From assembly GCA_965218055.1 (NCBI GenBank), contig CBDCKA010000002.1:1364001-1428000 (forward strand): a stretch of DNA of 64,000 nucleotides, given 5' to 3'. The stretch's first letter is position 1, and each line of letters starts with the position of its first letter. Positions 43,464-52,178 of this stretch are shown here, piece after piece. The notes beneath the pieces are model-generated. The model was not told the origin of the DNA. It saw only the letters and a program-made list of their open reading frames with translations, and did not search any database. The stretch comes from CBDBKE01 sp965218055 (GTDB lineage: Bacteria; Acidobacteriota; Terriglobia; JAJPHL01; JAPKYU01). Both the position numbers and the translations under genes were made by a program.

Positions 43464-44624
43464 CTAGTTGGCCAGCACTGTAAAGGAAGTCGCGCCGTGC
43501 TCGTTCGCCTGCCGGTCGAGCTTGGACAGCGCCTCCCGCATCATGTTGAGCTTCGCCTGGCTGTAACGCTTGAACACCTGCGAATCGCCTTGCCGCAGCA
43601 TCTGCGTCACGAAATGATCCGCCACGCCCCCGGCGCTGAGCCGGGTCGCAAACGTGTGACGCAACTCGTATAGCGAGAAATGGGGCAGCCCGGCGCGCTG
43701 GAGCGTCCGGTTCCACAGCTTTTGCACCGTCGTGATGTGCGGCTTGCTCGAGTCCATCCGCGGGCTCGGGAACAGGTAGTCGGAATCGCCGCTCTGCTTC
43801 ATCTGTGAGGCGAACGCTTGAAGGGCTCTGTCGGTCATCGGCATGTCCGCGATACCATTCACCGTCTTGGAATCCGGCAGATGCACGATCCCGTTCTCCA
43901 GATCGACCTGTTCCTTTCGCATCGGGATCAACTCGCGATAGGGCCGCAGCCCCATCTCCACCATGATCGCGATGATGTTGCGCAGGTACAGGGGCGCGCA
44001 GGCTTCCAGCCAGGCCTGCTTCGAAGCGGTCAGATAGTGCGGCTTGCGCGTCGTACCCGCCAACGCCACCGGAAACTCCACCCCATTACACGGATTGACC
44101 GCCAGCCGCCGCTTCTTCACCGCCACGTTCAGGATGCGTCTCAGGACGCGAAACTCCTGATGCACGGTGGCAGGTTTGAGCCTGCCGCGAAGTTGCAGCC
44201 CCAACTTGGTGTGCACCCGCTTGCCTGTGTTCAATCTGGTCATCAGGTACGATTCGATATCTTCCACTGTGATGTCCGATAGTCTGTTCTTGCCGAACCG
44301 GGGCCTCAGGAACTTCAGCGTGCCGAGGTTTTGCAGGTGGGTCTTCTCGCTCCGGAAGGGCGGTTTGGATCGGTTCTCAAGGAACCAGTCCGCCCACTCG
44401 TTGAACCTGATCTCCCCGCCCGGCGCGGCGCTCGGCAGCAACCCCTCATCGCGGGCCACCAACCGTTTGCGCATCACCTTCTCGGCTTCCCCTTTTTCTC
44501 TCTGCCCTGTCGAGGTCTGTCTCCACCTCCCGTTCTGCTCTCGATAGCTCATCCACCAGACGCGTGAATTGCTCCGCAGGTACAGGCTACCAGCGGTATT
44601 TCTGGGTCTACCTGTCTTGTTCAT
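43464..44624 (-). CDS. Tyrosine integrase, right element
   Basis: 386 residues, the same architecture as the left integrase but clearly diverged along its length (by eye roughly 60 percent identity). Box I is EMGLRPYRELIPM, then LPDSKTVNG, LYELRHTFATRLSAGGVADH (identical in the left copy apart from the first residue) and FKRYSQ with the catalytic Tyr. As in the left copy, the usual His of HxxR is Tyr and LGH is LRQ. GGAGG precedes the ATG at 44624; the gene overlaps the end of xis. Its 3' end faces the 3' end of tRNA-Val. Confidence 0.9.
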   Translation of the reverse strand: MNKTGRPRNTAGSLYLRSNSRVWWMSYREQNGRWRQTSTGQREKGEAEKVMRKRLVARDEGLLPSAAPGGEIRFNEWADWFLENRSKPPFRSEKTHLQNLGTLKFLRPRFGKNRLSDITVEDIESYLMTRLNTGKRVHTKLGLQLRGRLKPATVHQEFRVLRRILNVAVKKRRLAVNPCNGVEFPVALAGTTRKPHYLTASKQAWLEACAPLYLRNIIAIMVEMGLRPYRELIPMRKEQVDLENGIVHLPDSKTVNGIADMPMTDRALQAFASQMKQSGDSDYLFPSPRMDSSKPHITTVQKLWNRTLQRAGLPHFSLYELRHTFATRLSAGGVADHFVTQMLRQGDSQVFKRYSQAKLNMMREALSKLDRQANEHGATSFTVLAN

Positions 44625-44826
44625 CGATTCCTCCATTCACATGAAATTGCTCACGCCACTCGGCCAGCTCCGACCGTCGGAAGCGGATCGAGCGGCCCAT
44701 CATGCGGAAATGGGGAATCTGCTTTCGCTCGACGTAAGCATACACCAGCGAGGGGCTGACACCCAGGAAGTGGGCGGCGGCCTTCACCGTGATCGGGGCA
44801 TCTGTCGCTTCTCCGTCAAGGCTCAT
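44608..44826 (-). CDS. Excisionase-type helix-turn-helix protein, right copy
   Basis: 72 residues, almost identical to the left copy (MSLDGEATDAPITVKAAAHF). The C-terminal EQFHVNGGIDEQDR overlaps the integrase start. Same MerR-like excisionase family. Confidence 0.85.
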   Translation of the reverse strand: MSLDGEATDAPITVKAAAHFLGVSPSLVYAYVERKQIPHFRMMGRSIRFRRSELAEWREQFHVNGGIDEQDR

Positions 44827-44836
44827 CTTTCCCTCC

Positions 44837-45010
44837 CTACTCTCCATACGAAACTACAAGGGGGAACTCCGCGCGGAGAGTCCGTTGCGATTCCTCGGAG
44901 AAGAAGCCGTATCGCTCGGCGATCCACGCCGGGACTTCCAGCGTCTCGTCACCGTCCCGGTCGAAGTCCTTGAGGGTATTCACCCGTATGATTTTTTCTT
45001 CATCCGTCAT
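44837..45010 (-). CDS. Conserved small protein of the element, right copy
   Basis: 57 residues starting MTDEEKIIRVNTLKDFDRDG with the core ETLEVPAWIAERYGFFSEE, shared with the left copy. It overlaps the end of the virB11-like gene by 11 bases and ends 10 bases before the xis start. The N- and C-terminal parts differ from the left copy, so the conserved core is probably the functional part. No family recognised. Confidence 0.65.
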   Translation of the reverse strand: MTDEEKIIRVNTLKDFDRDGDETLEVPAWIAERYGFFSEESQRTLRAEFPLVVSYGE

Positions 45011-45965
45011 CGTGTTCCCTCCGGATCGGCTTGATGATCCAGTGGTTCCGTGGCGCGTCGTAACCTTCGACGAGCAAGGCTTCCTCCACGAAGCGGCGTC
45101 CCTCGCGCCGGGTCATGTGAATCACCATGGCAATGCCGTCCACCACGCCCCGGCAGGTGACCTCCCAGGGAAGCTCACCGCCGCCCTGCATGGCGCAACT
45201 GGCGATGCGCGACAAGGCCGACTCGGCGGTGTTGGCGTGTACGGTGGTGAGCGAGCCGCCGTGTCCGGTGTTCAAGGCTTGCAGCAGGTCCGCCGCCTCC
45301 CCGCCGCGCACCTCGCCCACGACGATGTGATCCGGGCGGTGCCGCAGCGCGTGGCGTACCAAGTCCCGGATCGTCACCGCTCCTTCCTGCAACCCGCGAG
45401 CCTCGAAGCGAATGCAATTGGAGCGCTCAATGCGAAGCTCCAGGGTGTCCTCGATGGCGACGATGCGCTCGTCATCGGGTAGTAGTTCGATCAGCGCATT
45501 GAGCAGGGTGGTCTTGCCCGATCCGGTGCCGCCTGAAACCAGGATGTTGCGCCGGGAGCGCAACACCCGCTCGGCTTCCGCCCGCACGTCTTCTGGGAGT
45601 GCGCCTTGCGCCACGAGATCATCCGCCGAGAACGCCCGCTTGCCAAAGCGCCGCATGGTGATCGCCACCGTGGGGCTCGCGGGCGGAACACAGATCGCAA
45701 CCCGCGAGCCGTCGTCCAGGCGCGCATCGACAATCGGCGAGCTCGCCGGGTCCAGGCCCAAAGGACGGGCGATGTGGATGGCCGCCCGTAGGAGGGCCGA
45801 TTCGTCCAGGTCCGGCGCGTCATGTGCCGTCAACCGCCCGGCCCGCTCGACCCAGACATTGCCGGGGCCGTTAATCATGATCTCGCTGACTTCGGAATCT
45901 TCCAGGGCGCTTTCCAATCCCGGTAGAAATGGTTTCAGGTGTTCCAGTCCACTCGCGGCGCTCAT
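45000..45965 (-). CDS. VirB11/TrbB-type secretion ATPase, right element
   Basis: 321 residues, nearly identical to the left copy. Walker A SGGTGSGKTTLLNAL and the TTVHANTAESALSRI His box are intact; differences are scattered substitutions (for example ARGLQEGAVT against ARGIDSGAVT). Start overlaps the traG stop by 4 bases. Confidence 0.9.
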   Translation of the reverse strand: MSAASGLEHLKPFLPGLESALEDSEVSEIMINGPGNVWVERAGRLTAHDAPDLDESALLRAAIHIARPLGLDPASSPIVDARLDDGSRVAICVPPASPTVAITMRRFGKRAFSADDLVAQGALPEDVRAEAERVLRSRRNILVSGGTGSGKTTLLNALIELLPDDERIVAIEDTLELRIERSNCIRFEARGLQEGAVTIRDLVRHALRHRPDHIVVGEVRGGEAADLLQALNTGHGGSLTTVHANTAESALSRIASCAMQGGGELPWEVTCRGVVDGIAMVIHMTRREGRRFVEEALLVEGYDAPRNHWIIKPIRREHDDG

Positions 45966-48091
45966 AATCTGCCCGCCTCCTTCGCTCTCCAATAGGAATA
46001 ATCGAGGGGCAGATAGTGAGGCTTGAGATAGACACGTCGCGGTTCAAGCGACTGCGACCCGTCATAGGGCAGACAGATCGCTTGACAGTTCGAGAGCAAC
46101 GTGAAGTCTCGCGGGTGAAACACTGCCTCCCGGCGCTCCTGGAATGACTTGGTAGCGCCGATGCTGCCGCCTCCTCCACCGGCGCGGCCCGAGAGCGGGG
46201 AGACTTCCGCCCGCTTCGAAGTCTCGCTGATCGTGTAAGAACCTTTGATCTTCGCCACCTGCCCGCACATTTCGCTTGCAATCTTGGCGCTGGCGTCATC
46301 GCTCAGAGACAGAAAGATTCGTGTGCGAAGCGTCTGCAAGAGCGACCGCCAAGCTTCCGAGCTTCCCAACACGGAGCGCAGCGAGGAAATGGATTGAGTG
46401 GCGACAATCGGGATGCAGCGGCATTGCCGGGTCAGCGCAAAGGATTTTTCATCGCCCGATGGATCGTCCTCGCCCACCGAAGCGAAGGCTTGATATTCGT
46501 CACAGATAAAGACGGCGGGCCGGAAATAGACCCCCGGCGACTCCTTCATCTTGGTCGGGCGCATGAGAAGCGCCTGTAGCCAGGCGTTCTTGAGCATCAC
46601 GCCCACGGCGCGGGCCAGCGCCGGGTTCGATCCGGCGGGCATATTCAAGGCCAGCACCTTGCCCCTTTCGATCAATTCATAGAGCGGGGACAAGTGTCGC
46701 GGCCCGGCGATTCGTTCCTCTTCGACCGGCGGGATCGACGTGGGCGCGGGTTTGTCTCCTTCCCCGCCGTCCGGCTTCTTGTTCGGCTCCTGGGCTTCTC
46801 TTTCCGCCCGCATAGCTACCCTGGCCTTGACTGAAATGGCTTGTGGATCGTCGGGGACTTCCGGCGGACCCGGACAAAACACCTTCGCCACATCCGGCAT
46901 GTCGAACATGGCAAGGAATACCGAAACCCCCTCCACAATCGAGGACTTCACTTTGTTGTCCAGCGTTTGCCAGTCGTTGACAAACCAGCGCTTCACCGCC
47001 TCAACTCGTTCTCTCACGTCGTCTCCGGGTCCGGGGTCCCAAACCACCCGGTAGATCAGCTTGAGTTCGTCCAGTTTTTCGAGTAGCGAGCGGCTGTAGA
47101 CGGTTTGCTTTTCCTCCGAGTCCAGCGCGGTATTCCACACCCATTCCGCAAGGCTTATTAGTTCGGCTTGCAGCACGTCCTTCGACACGAAAACCGTCCC
47201 TTTGTTCAACTCGTCGCTCCACGCTTCGGCTTGCTTGATCTTGGCTGCGAAAAGGTCCGGGTCGATGGCGCAGCGGTAGACCTGCTGCAACGTCACCCAC
47301 CGTTCCGGGAATACCCGGTGAAGCTCGATGATCCAGCGGACCAGATTGGTATAGGCTTGCTGCCAGAACGGTTCCTTTCCCTTTCCGAACAACTGGTTGA
47401 GCAAGCTCGAAACGGTGTAGGCCAGCGAGTAGGAATCGAGCCACCAAGCCGAGAGCGGGTTCCATTGCCAGCGGCCCTTCATGCCAAGCTCGATGTAGTC
47501 TTTTCCCCGTCCCGCGTCGATCAGGATTTGGCGGATGTCGTGACAGAAATCTCCCTTGACTTCAAGCATGAGCGCCGCCGCCCGCATCTGTGGATTCCCT
47601 GCTTGCCAGCCGAGAAGCTGCTTGGCGAAGGGGTGCATGCAAGCCGAAGTCTTGCCGGACCCGACGGCCCCGAAGATCGCCACGCCGGTATACAGCCCGC
47701 GCTCCGGGATCGTGAGCCAGGAGGGATTGAAAATCTCCCGCGCCTCCACCGGGTGATGGACCTCCCCGATCACGATGGCCGGGGCCGTTTGCCGGGTTGA
47801 AAGCGGCCAGGTCGGGAGCGCCCCAAAGGGCGCAAAATCCCGCCGCCGCGCTTCCAGCCAGACCTTCCAAACGGACATGAGAATGAGGCCCGCGAGCATG
47901 ACGGCGACGAAAGGCGAAGCGTAGTACCAGAGCATCACCCAGCCGTAGAAGTTCGGGGTGTGATAGTCCATCAGATCGAGCAAGGGACTTTCCCCAAGCA
48001 TGGGGAAGGGACGGCGGACAAAGCTCCACAGGGCGTACCCCAGCCCGCCGAAAAACAGAAGGATGTGAGGAATGAAGCGCCTCCATTTCAT
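45962..48091 (-). CDS. TraG/VirD4-like coupling ATPase, right element
   Basis: 709 residues, nearly identical to the left copy (Walker A GAVGSGKTS, Walker B AVFICDEYQ). It diverges sharply only around residues 297-335 (VFVSKDVLQAELISLAEWVW against VFIPEVVYQAHIMTLAEWLW) and in the linker near 420-440, where it has a GGEGDKPA insertion. First gene of a convergent copy of the operon. Confidence 0.88.
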   Translation of the reverse strand: MKWRRFIPHILLFFGGLGYALWSFVRRPFPMLGESPLLDLMDYHTPNFYGWVMLWYYASPFVAVMLAGLILMSVWKVWLEARRRDFAPFGALPTWPLSTRQTAPAIVIGEVHHPVEAREIFNPSWLTIPERGLYTGVAIFGAVGSGKTSACMHPFAKQLLGWQAGNPQMRAAALMLEVKGDFCHDIRQILIDAGRGKDYIELGMKGRWQWNPLSAWWLDSYSLAYTVSSLLNQLFGKGKEPFWQQAYTNLVRWIIELHRVFPERWVTLQQVYRCAIDPDLFAAKIKQAEAWSDELNKGTVFVSKDVLQAELISLAEWVWNTALDSEEKQTVYSRSLLEKLDELKLIYRVVWDPGPGDDVRERVEAVKRWFVNDWQTLDNKVKSSIVEGVSVFLAMFDMPDVAKVFCPGPPEVPDDPQAISVKARVAMRAEREAQEPNKKPDGGEGDKPAPTSIPPVEEERIAGPRHLSPLYELIERGKVLALNMPAGSNPALARAVGVMLKNAWLQALLMRPTKMKESPGVYFRPAVFICDEYQAFASVGEDDPSGDEKSFALTRQCRCIPIVATQSISSLRSVLGSSEAWRSLLQTLRTRIFLSLSDDASAKIASEMCGQVAKIKGSYTISETSKRAEVSPLSGRAGGGGGSIGATKSFQERREAVFHPRDFTLLSNCQAICLPYDGSQSLEPRRVYLKPHYLPLDYSYWRAKEAGRL

Positions 48092-48104
48092 GGGTCCGTC
48101 TCCC

Positions 48105-48258
48105 TCCCGTCAGCGCCCCCGCTGGGGGCTGTTTCGAGCCTTCCCGCAGGGATAAATGAGGACGATAGCGACCCCGCATGGGGCAGCGATAGAGGCATGT
48201 TCCACAGTGCCGCTACCGGGGCCACATGACCCCCCAGTTTTTTGGGGGGTCGCTATCG
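48105..48258 (-). other. GC-rich structured non-coding block upstream of traG, right element
   Basis: Minus strand: GCGATAGCGACCCCCC, an AAAAAACT loop, GGGGGGTCATGTGGCCCC, then CCCCATGCGGGG, CGCTATCG and TCCCTGCGGGAAGGCTCG. It matches the left block in order and key sequences with a different interior. The GACCCCCC/GGGGGGTC hairpin and the outer CGATAGCG/CGCTATCG pair (48163-48170, 48251-48258) are kept. Homology between the two elements begins abruptly at CGATAGCG. The AT-rich stretch 48259-48428 beyond it shows no feature. Confidence 0.6.
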
Positions 48259-48428
48259 CCCGCCATATTATGTTGTTAATGAATTGATTATATTGTAGTT
48301 AATAACGAATTGCTGGGCGTGATCACCCGTTCGATCACCATTTGCGAATTGGTGCTTGGAATCCATTTCCGGTCCTTTGCCCGCCGGACCGTTACCTGCC
48401 ACGGTTCGTCTATATTCATCTTGCGCGT

Positions 48429-49847
48429 TCAGGTTCGCTCATCGACTGCATCAACGGAAGCCACATTCTCGAAGCTCGGTGATTGGGCACAGCCGCCGCC
48501 GGATGCGGTGCAGTATCGCCACGTAAAAACAACGTCGTTCGCGGTGAGCGGGGTGCCGTCGGACCAGACCAAATCCTCCCGGATATTCCAGGTGACCCTG
48601 GTCCGGTCGGCCGAGATCCCGCCGTTCTCAAGGGTCGGGACCCGGGTAGCCAGAACGGCGACTATTTCGCCGTTCTGGTTGTACTCGGCGAGCGGCTCGA
48701 TGACGAGCGATGCCGCCTCGGCATCCTTGGTGCCGCTGGAGAGGTACGGGTTAAGGATTGTTGGCGCCTGCCAATAGAGCAGTGTTGCGCTGCCGCCTTG
48801 GCCTGCACTACGGGAGTCGCCACCTGGTGGGCGTTCCGCACTGCCGTTCCCACCCCCTACCAACCCCGGTCGGACACCCTCGTCCAGGTAATAGCCGGCT
48901 CCGACCAGGATCGGCAGACCATAGGCCAAGACCCTCTTGACGAAAGTCACCTTGCGCTGCGGCATTCCGGTCGAGGGATTGCGCGTCGAGTAGTACAGGA
49001 AGGTTTCCCCGAACGCGTCGCCGACGCTCACGACATCCCGGCCGCCGAAGGGTCCCTCTCGATAGTCGTTCAACTCGAGAGCAAGTGTGCCATACCCCTG
49101 GCTGTAAGGGTCGCCGCTGAACAGCGTATTGCCGTAGGTATCCAGGCCGAACAAGTAGATCGAGTTGCTCCTCCAGCGCGGATCGCTTGACAGCACCCGG
49201 GTGGCGAAGTACCCTTGCGATTCAAGCTCCATGGCGGCGCAGCGGACAAACTCCTGCAACTTTTCGTCGCTTGGGGCGGCCTCCAACAAGGCCGCGTTCA
49301 CTTCCGTGCTATTGCACGTGCCAGGTAGGTCGCGGCGGTAGATCCCCGCGCCGATCGCGGCGGGGACCCCGTTCCAGTCGATGCTCTTGATATAGGAAGC
49401 CTTCGGTTCATCCCTGCCCGTCGCTGGATTTGGGAACGAGTAGTAGAGTCAGCCCTCGCCGACACTGCTCACGATACGCTGCCCTTCACTGAAAAATTCG
49501 TTGCCGAAGACATCGACCAGCGGTCCCAACGGGGCCCCTTCCCTCGACGCGTCGGGTGGGAAGACGACCAATCGCTCAGTCATGTGTGTCGCTTCGGCGA
49601 CGAAGAGATAGGTCGGGCCGCTTCTCCAACGCTCCTCCTCGTGGAAGGCCCGGCGGGCCTCCTCAAACCCGACCTCCTGGACGAACTCGTAGGCGCATTG
49701 AACGAACACCTGAACGTCCTCCGCTGTGCGCACAGCGCTGGCGACAATGGAGTTATCCGAACAAGGCAGAGGTTCAGCGGCGCCGAAAGTCGGCGCGGCA
49801 ACCATTAACGTTAAGGGAATCAGGAAATAAAGCCGGCGGCGTTGCAT
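48429..49847 (-). pseudogene. Cache-Cache-SBP_bac_5 protein with an in-frame stop and lost C-terminus
   Basis: Signal peptide (MQRRRLYFLIPLTLMVAAP), then two similar Cache-like domains. The first ends at a TGA (49449-49451) and continues in the same frame with LYYSFPNPATGRDEPKASYI; the second has FLYYSTRNPSTGMPQRKVTF. A glycine-rich linker and the first 100 residues of a peptide/nickel-type solute-binding domain follow (WSDGTPLTANDVVFTWRYC). The binding domain is truncated near 48429. A decayed paralogue lies at 57215-57410. Confidence 0.7.
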
Positions 49848-49862
49848 CGTTTGAGAATACTA

Positions 49863-50702
49863 GAGGTGGTCTCAAAAATACCTCAGCATGATTTTGATGC
49901 ATCCGAGTCGGACCATACCCAAGAAATTGTCGATGTGGTACTCGTAGCGGGTAACCAGGCGGCGAAACAGTTGCAGCCAAGCGAACAGACGCTCGACTGT
50001 CCAGCGCCGCCGATAGCGGCGTAAGGGCCGGCCGTCTTGCGTCGGGCGTGCCCGGTTGCTGCGGTGCGGAGCAATCATCTGCACCCCATATTGTTCCTGC
50101 ATCTGACGGTCTAACTTGTCACTGTCGTAGGCTTTGTCCCCGATCAGTCGTTCGGGAAGCTGGTCGAGGAAGCTGTGGCCGAGGGTTTCTTCGACCAGTT
50201 GGCTTTCGTGGGGTGAAGCAGCCTGGACACGGACGGCGACAGGTAGACTGTTGCCAACGGTGATAGCCGTGATCTTCGTCCCCTTACCTCGCTTGGTAGG
50301 ACCAATCCCGAAGCCCCTTTTTTCGCCGCCGCAAAGGTCGCGTCGATAAAGGCTTCCTCCAGATTCAAGCGTCCCTCAGCTTGCAACCGGCGCGCCAGTT
50401 TCCGCAACGCCTTCGCCAGCGCCCCCGAACGCACCCACTGCTGAAAGCGGCGATGGCAGGTCTGGTACGGAGGATATTTTTCCGGCATCTCCCGCCACTG
50501 TGCCCCCGTTCCTAAAATCCACAACACGCCGTTCAGCACCGTGCGCGCCTCCTTCGGCGGTCGCCCCTTTCCATCGGGCCGCCGCTTCGACCGCAGGATC
50601 GGTTCCAACAAAGCCCACTGCTCGTCGCTGAGTTCCCAACGTCCATGCATGGGTTTGGTTTCGCGTCAAATCGCCAGATCTTCTTCAGTTTCCCTCAACC
50701 TC
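49863..50702 (-). mobile_element. IS5-family (IS427-like) insertion sequence, about 840 bp
   Basis: The candidate ends are GAGGTGGTCTCAAAAATACC at 49863 and, on the minus strand, GAGGTTGAGGG at 50702; they are only weakly similar, so the right boundary is approximate. The interior is filled by the transposase. No clear target duplication. Confidence 0.65.
49872..50650 (-). CDS. IS5-family transposase in two frames
   Basis: The first part (MHGRWELSDEQWALLEPILR, LNGVLWILGTGAQWREMP, AFIDATFAAAKKG) carries the first Asp. After a run of A6 then G4 near 50322-50331 the homologous frame continues as IGPTKRGKGTKI, LIGDKAYDSDKL (second Asp) and RRWTVERLFAWLQLFRRL (Glu). The A6G run suits programmed -1 frameshifting as in IS427-type elements, so the gene may be active. 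Confidence 0.82.
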
Positions 50703-50790
50703 TTTTCCTCTAACAAGAACAGGGATCAAGGGATTCTGCAAGATTGAAGTCGCCTGAGGCTTGTAAGGCGAGACGATCCAATGAACCCGT

Positions 50791-51687
50791 TCAGTTGCCG
50801 AACAGGAATTTGACTGTAAACGCCAGCGTCCAGTGACGCGTGCCGGTGAACGTATTGTGGTTAGGGAAGTCGGGGTCCCGCTCATGAAACGGGTGAAGCG
50901 AGTATCCACTGCTGGCTTCAATGTCGCCCATCATCGAGTATGTCAGCTTCAGTCCCAACAATGTCTTGTCGTTCAGGCTGTAGTCGGCCCCGGCGTGCAG
51001 GTGCGCGGCCACGACCGTGTCGGACAGGTCGGTGTCCTGGCGGCTGTTGTAGAATGACAGGGGAGGATCATAAGCCTGAGCATTGCCCGATGTGTCCTGG
51101 TAATCGGTGGAGAACCGAACCCCGGACACCTTGACGAACGCGGGACCCAGCCCAACGCCCAGGTATGGAGAAATCCCGCGGTACGCATCCGGGAAATCGT
51201 AGTACGCATTGAGAGAAAGGGTGCGCAGGGTGAGATTGTCGATCGAAGCTCGGGCATTGGATACAACCGTACTGCCGCGTCGTTCCTCCCTGGGCGTCCC
51301 ATCGTAATAGGTGATGCCGCGGAACATCTGATCGAGGCCGTTCTTCCGCTGCCCGAGCGATAGCTCCACGCGTGTGCGATTGAAAATGCGACCGGCCGAA
51401 AGCTCCAACTCGGCTCCAGCGGCAGCGTCGATATCGTAACGCCACCGGTATCCGGGGATTGCGGGAACGGGGTCTGCGTCGAAACAAGCGTCGGTCGGAT
51501 AGCAAGTCGTCTCCCGATTCCAGCCCTCCTGGTCCATGTCGGACGCCCAATTCGATCCGATGCCCCCGCCGACGTACCATCCGGAGCGGGGTGGCCCCCC
51601 GGTCCTGCTCTGGGCCAACACATCGGAAATGGGACAGAACACCAGGATTCCAACAACGGCGGATGCGACGAACGATGCAAGACGCAT
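50791..51687 (-). CDS. Outer-membrane beta-barrel protein
   Basis: 298 residues with a signal peptide (cleavage after DVLAQ). Alternating amphipathic strands, GWYVGGGIGSNW after the signal, YRGISPYLGVGLGPAFVKV in the middle, and a C-terminal aromatic-ended strand (WTLAFTVKFLFGN) suggest an 8-10 strand barrel. Function unknown. Single gene; a second barrel gene lies upstream on the same strand but 490 bases away. Confidence 0.75.
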   Translation of the reverse strand: MRLASFVASAVVGILVFCPISDVLAQSRTGGPPRSGWYVGGGIGSNWASDMDQEGWNRETTCYPTDACFDADPVPAIPGYRWRYDIDAAAGAELELSAGRIFNRTRVELSLGQRKNGLDQMFRGITYYDGTPREERRGSTVVSNARASIDNLTLRTLSLNAYYDFPDAYRGISPYLGVGLGPAFVKVSGVRFSTDYQDTSGNAQAYDPPLSFYNSRQDTDLSDTVVAAHLHAGADYSLNDKTLLGLKLTYSMMGDIEASSGYSLHPFHERDPDFPNHNTFTGTRHWTLAFTVKFLFGN

Positions 51688-51858
51688 GGAGAGTTCCTAC
51701 ACGGCCCGCCCCGGGCACGGGACATACGACCGCTCGATCACTTCTCGTTGTCTTGGGGCGGGCCGGCGCCTTGCCCGGAATGGGGATTGGGGGTTGATCA
51801 CATGAGCCAGCATGCTGGCTTCTCTCTAAAGCTGACATCAAGTGCGCACTACGGCATG

Positions 51859-51872
51859 GTAATAAATATTAC
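51859..51872. promoter_or_regulatory. Short AT-rich palindrome in a 490-bp intergenic region
   Basis: GTAATA-AA-TATTAC is a perfect palindrome about 170 bases upstream of the beta-barrel gene at 50791-51687; AGTGCGCACT, also palindromic, lies next to it (51841-51850). The rest of 51688-52178 shows no gene. Confidence 0.3.
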
Positions 51873-52178
51873 GATCGGCGGTGGCGTATGCCGTTTCGGA
51901 GTTCTGCCGACTGACCGAACTTCGCCGACAGCGTCCCCTTCCGGCCGCATCCGTTGCAGGGCGACAGGCGCTGGGCCCTCGTGCTTTCTCTCCGCATAAG
52001 AACTTCCTCCGTCAAAGCTTAGCCCCTGCACGGTTCAGCTCGAGAGTCGTGCGCAAGTAGACATACATTTTTGCCGGTCCCCTCTCTCCATCTCCTCAAC
52101 CCGCCACCGGACTGCTTGCTAATCAGACTTTGTGTTTACAGATCATAGGATCGGTCGTCACCGTTGCTCAGGGTAGAA

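Noticed and set aside
49449..49451. TGA in the Cache-SBP gene as a selenocysteine codon
   Set aside because: No obvious SECIS-like hairpin follows, the position is not cysteine-like in the second Cache copy, and the gene is otherwise truncated; nonsense mutation or sequencing error is simpler.
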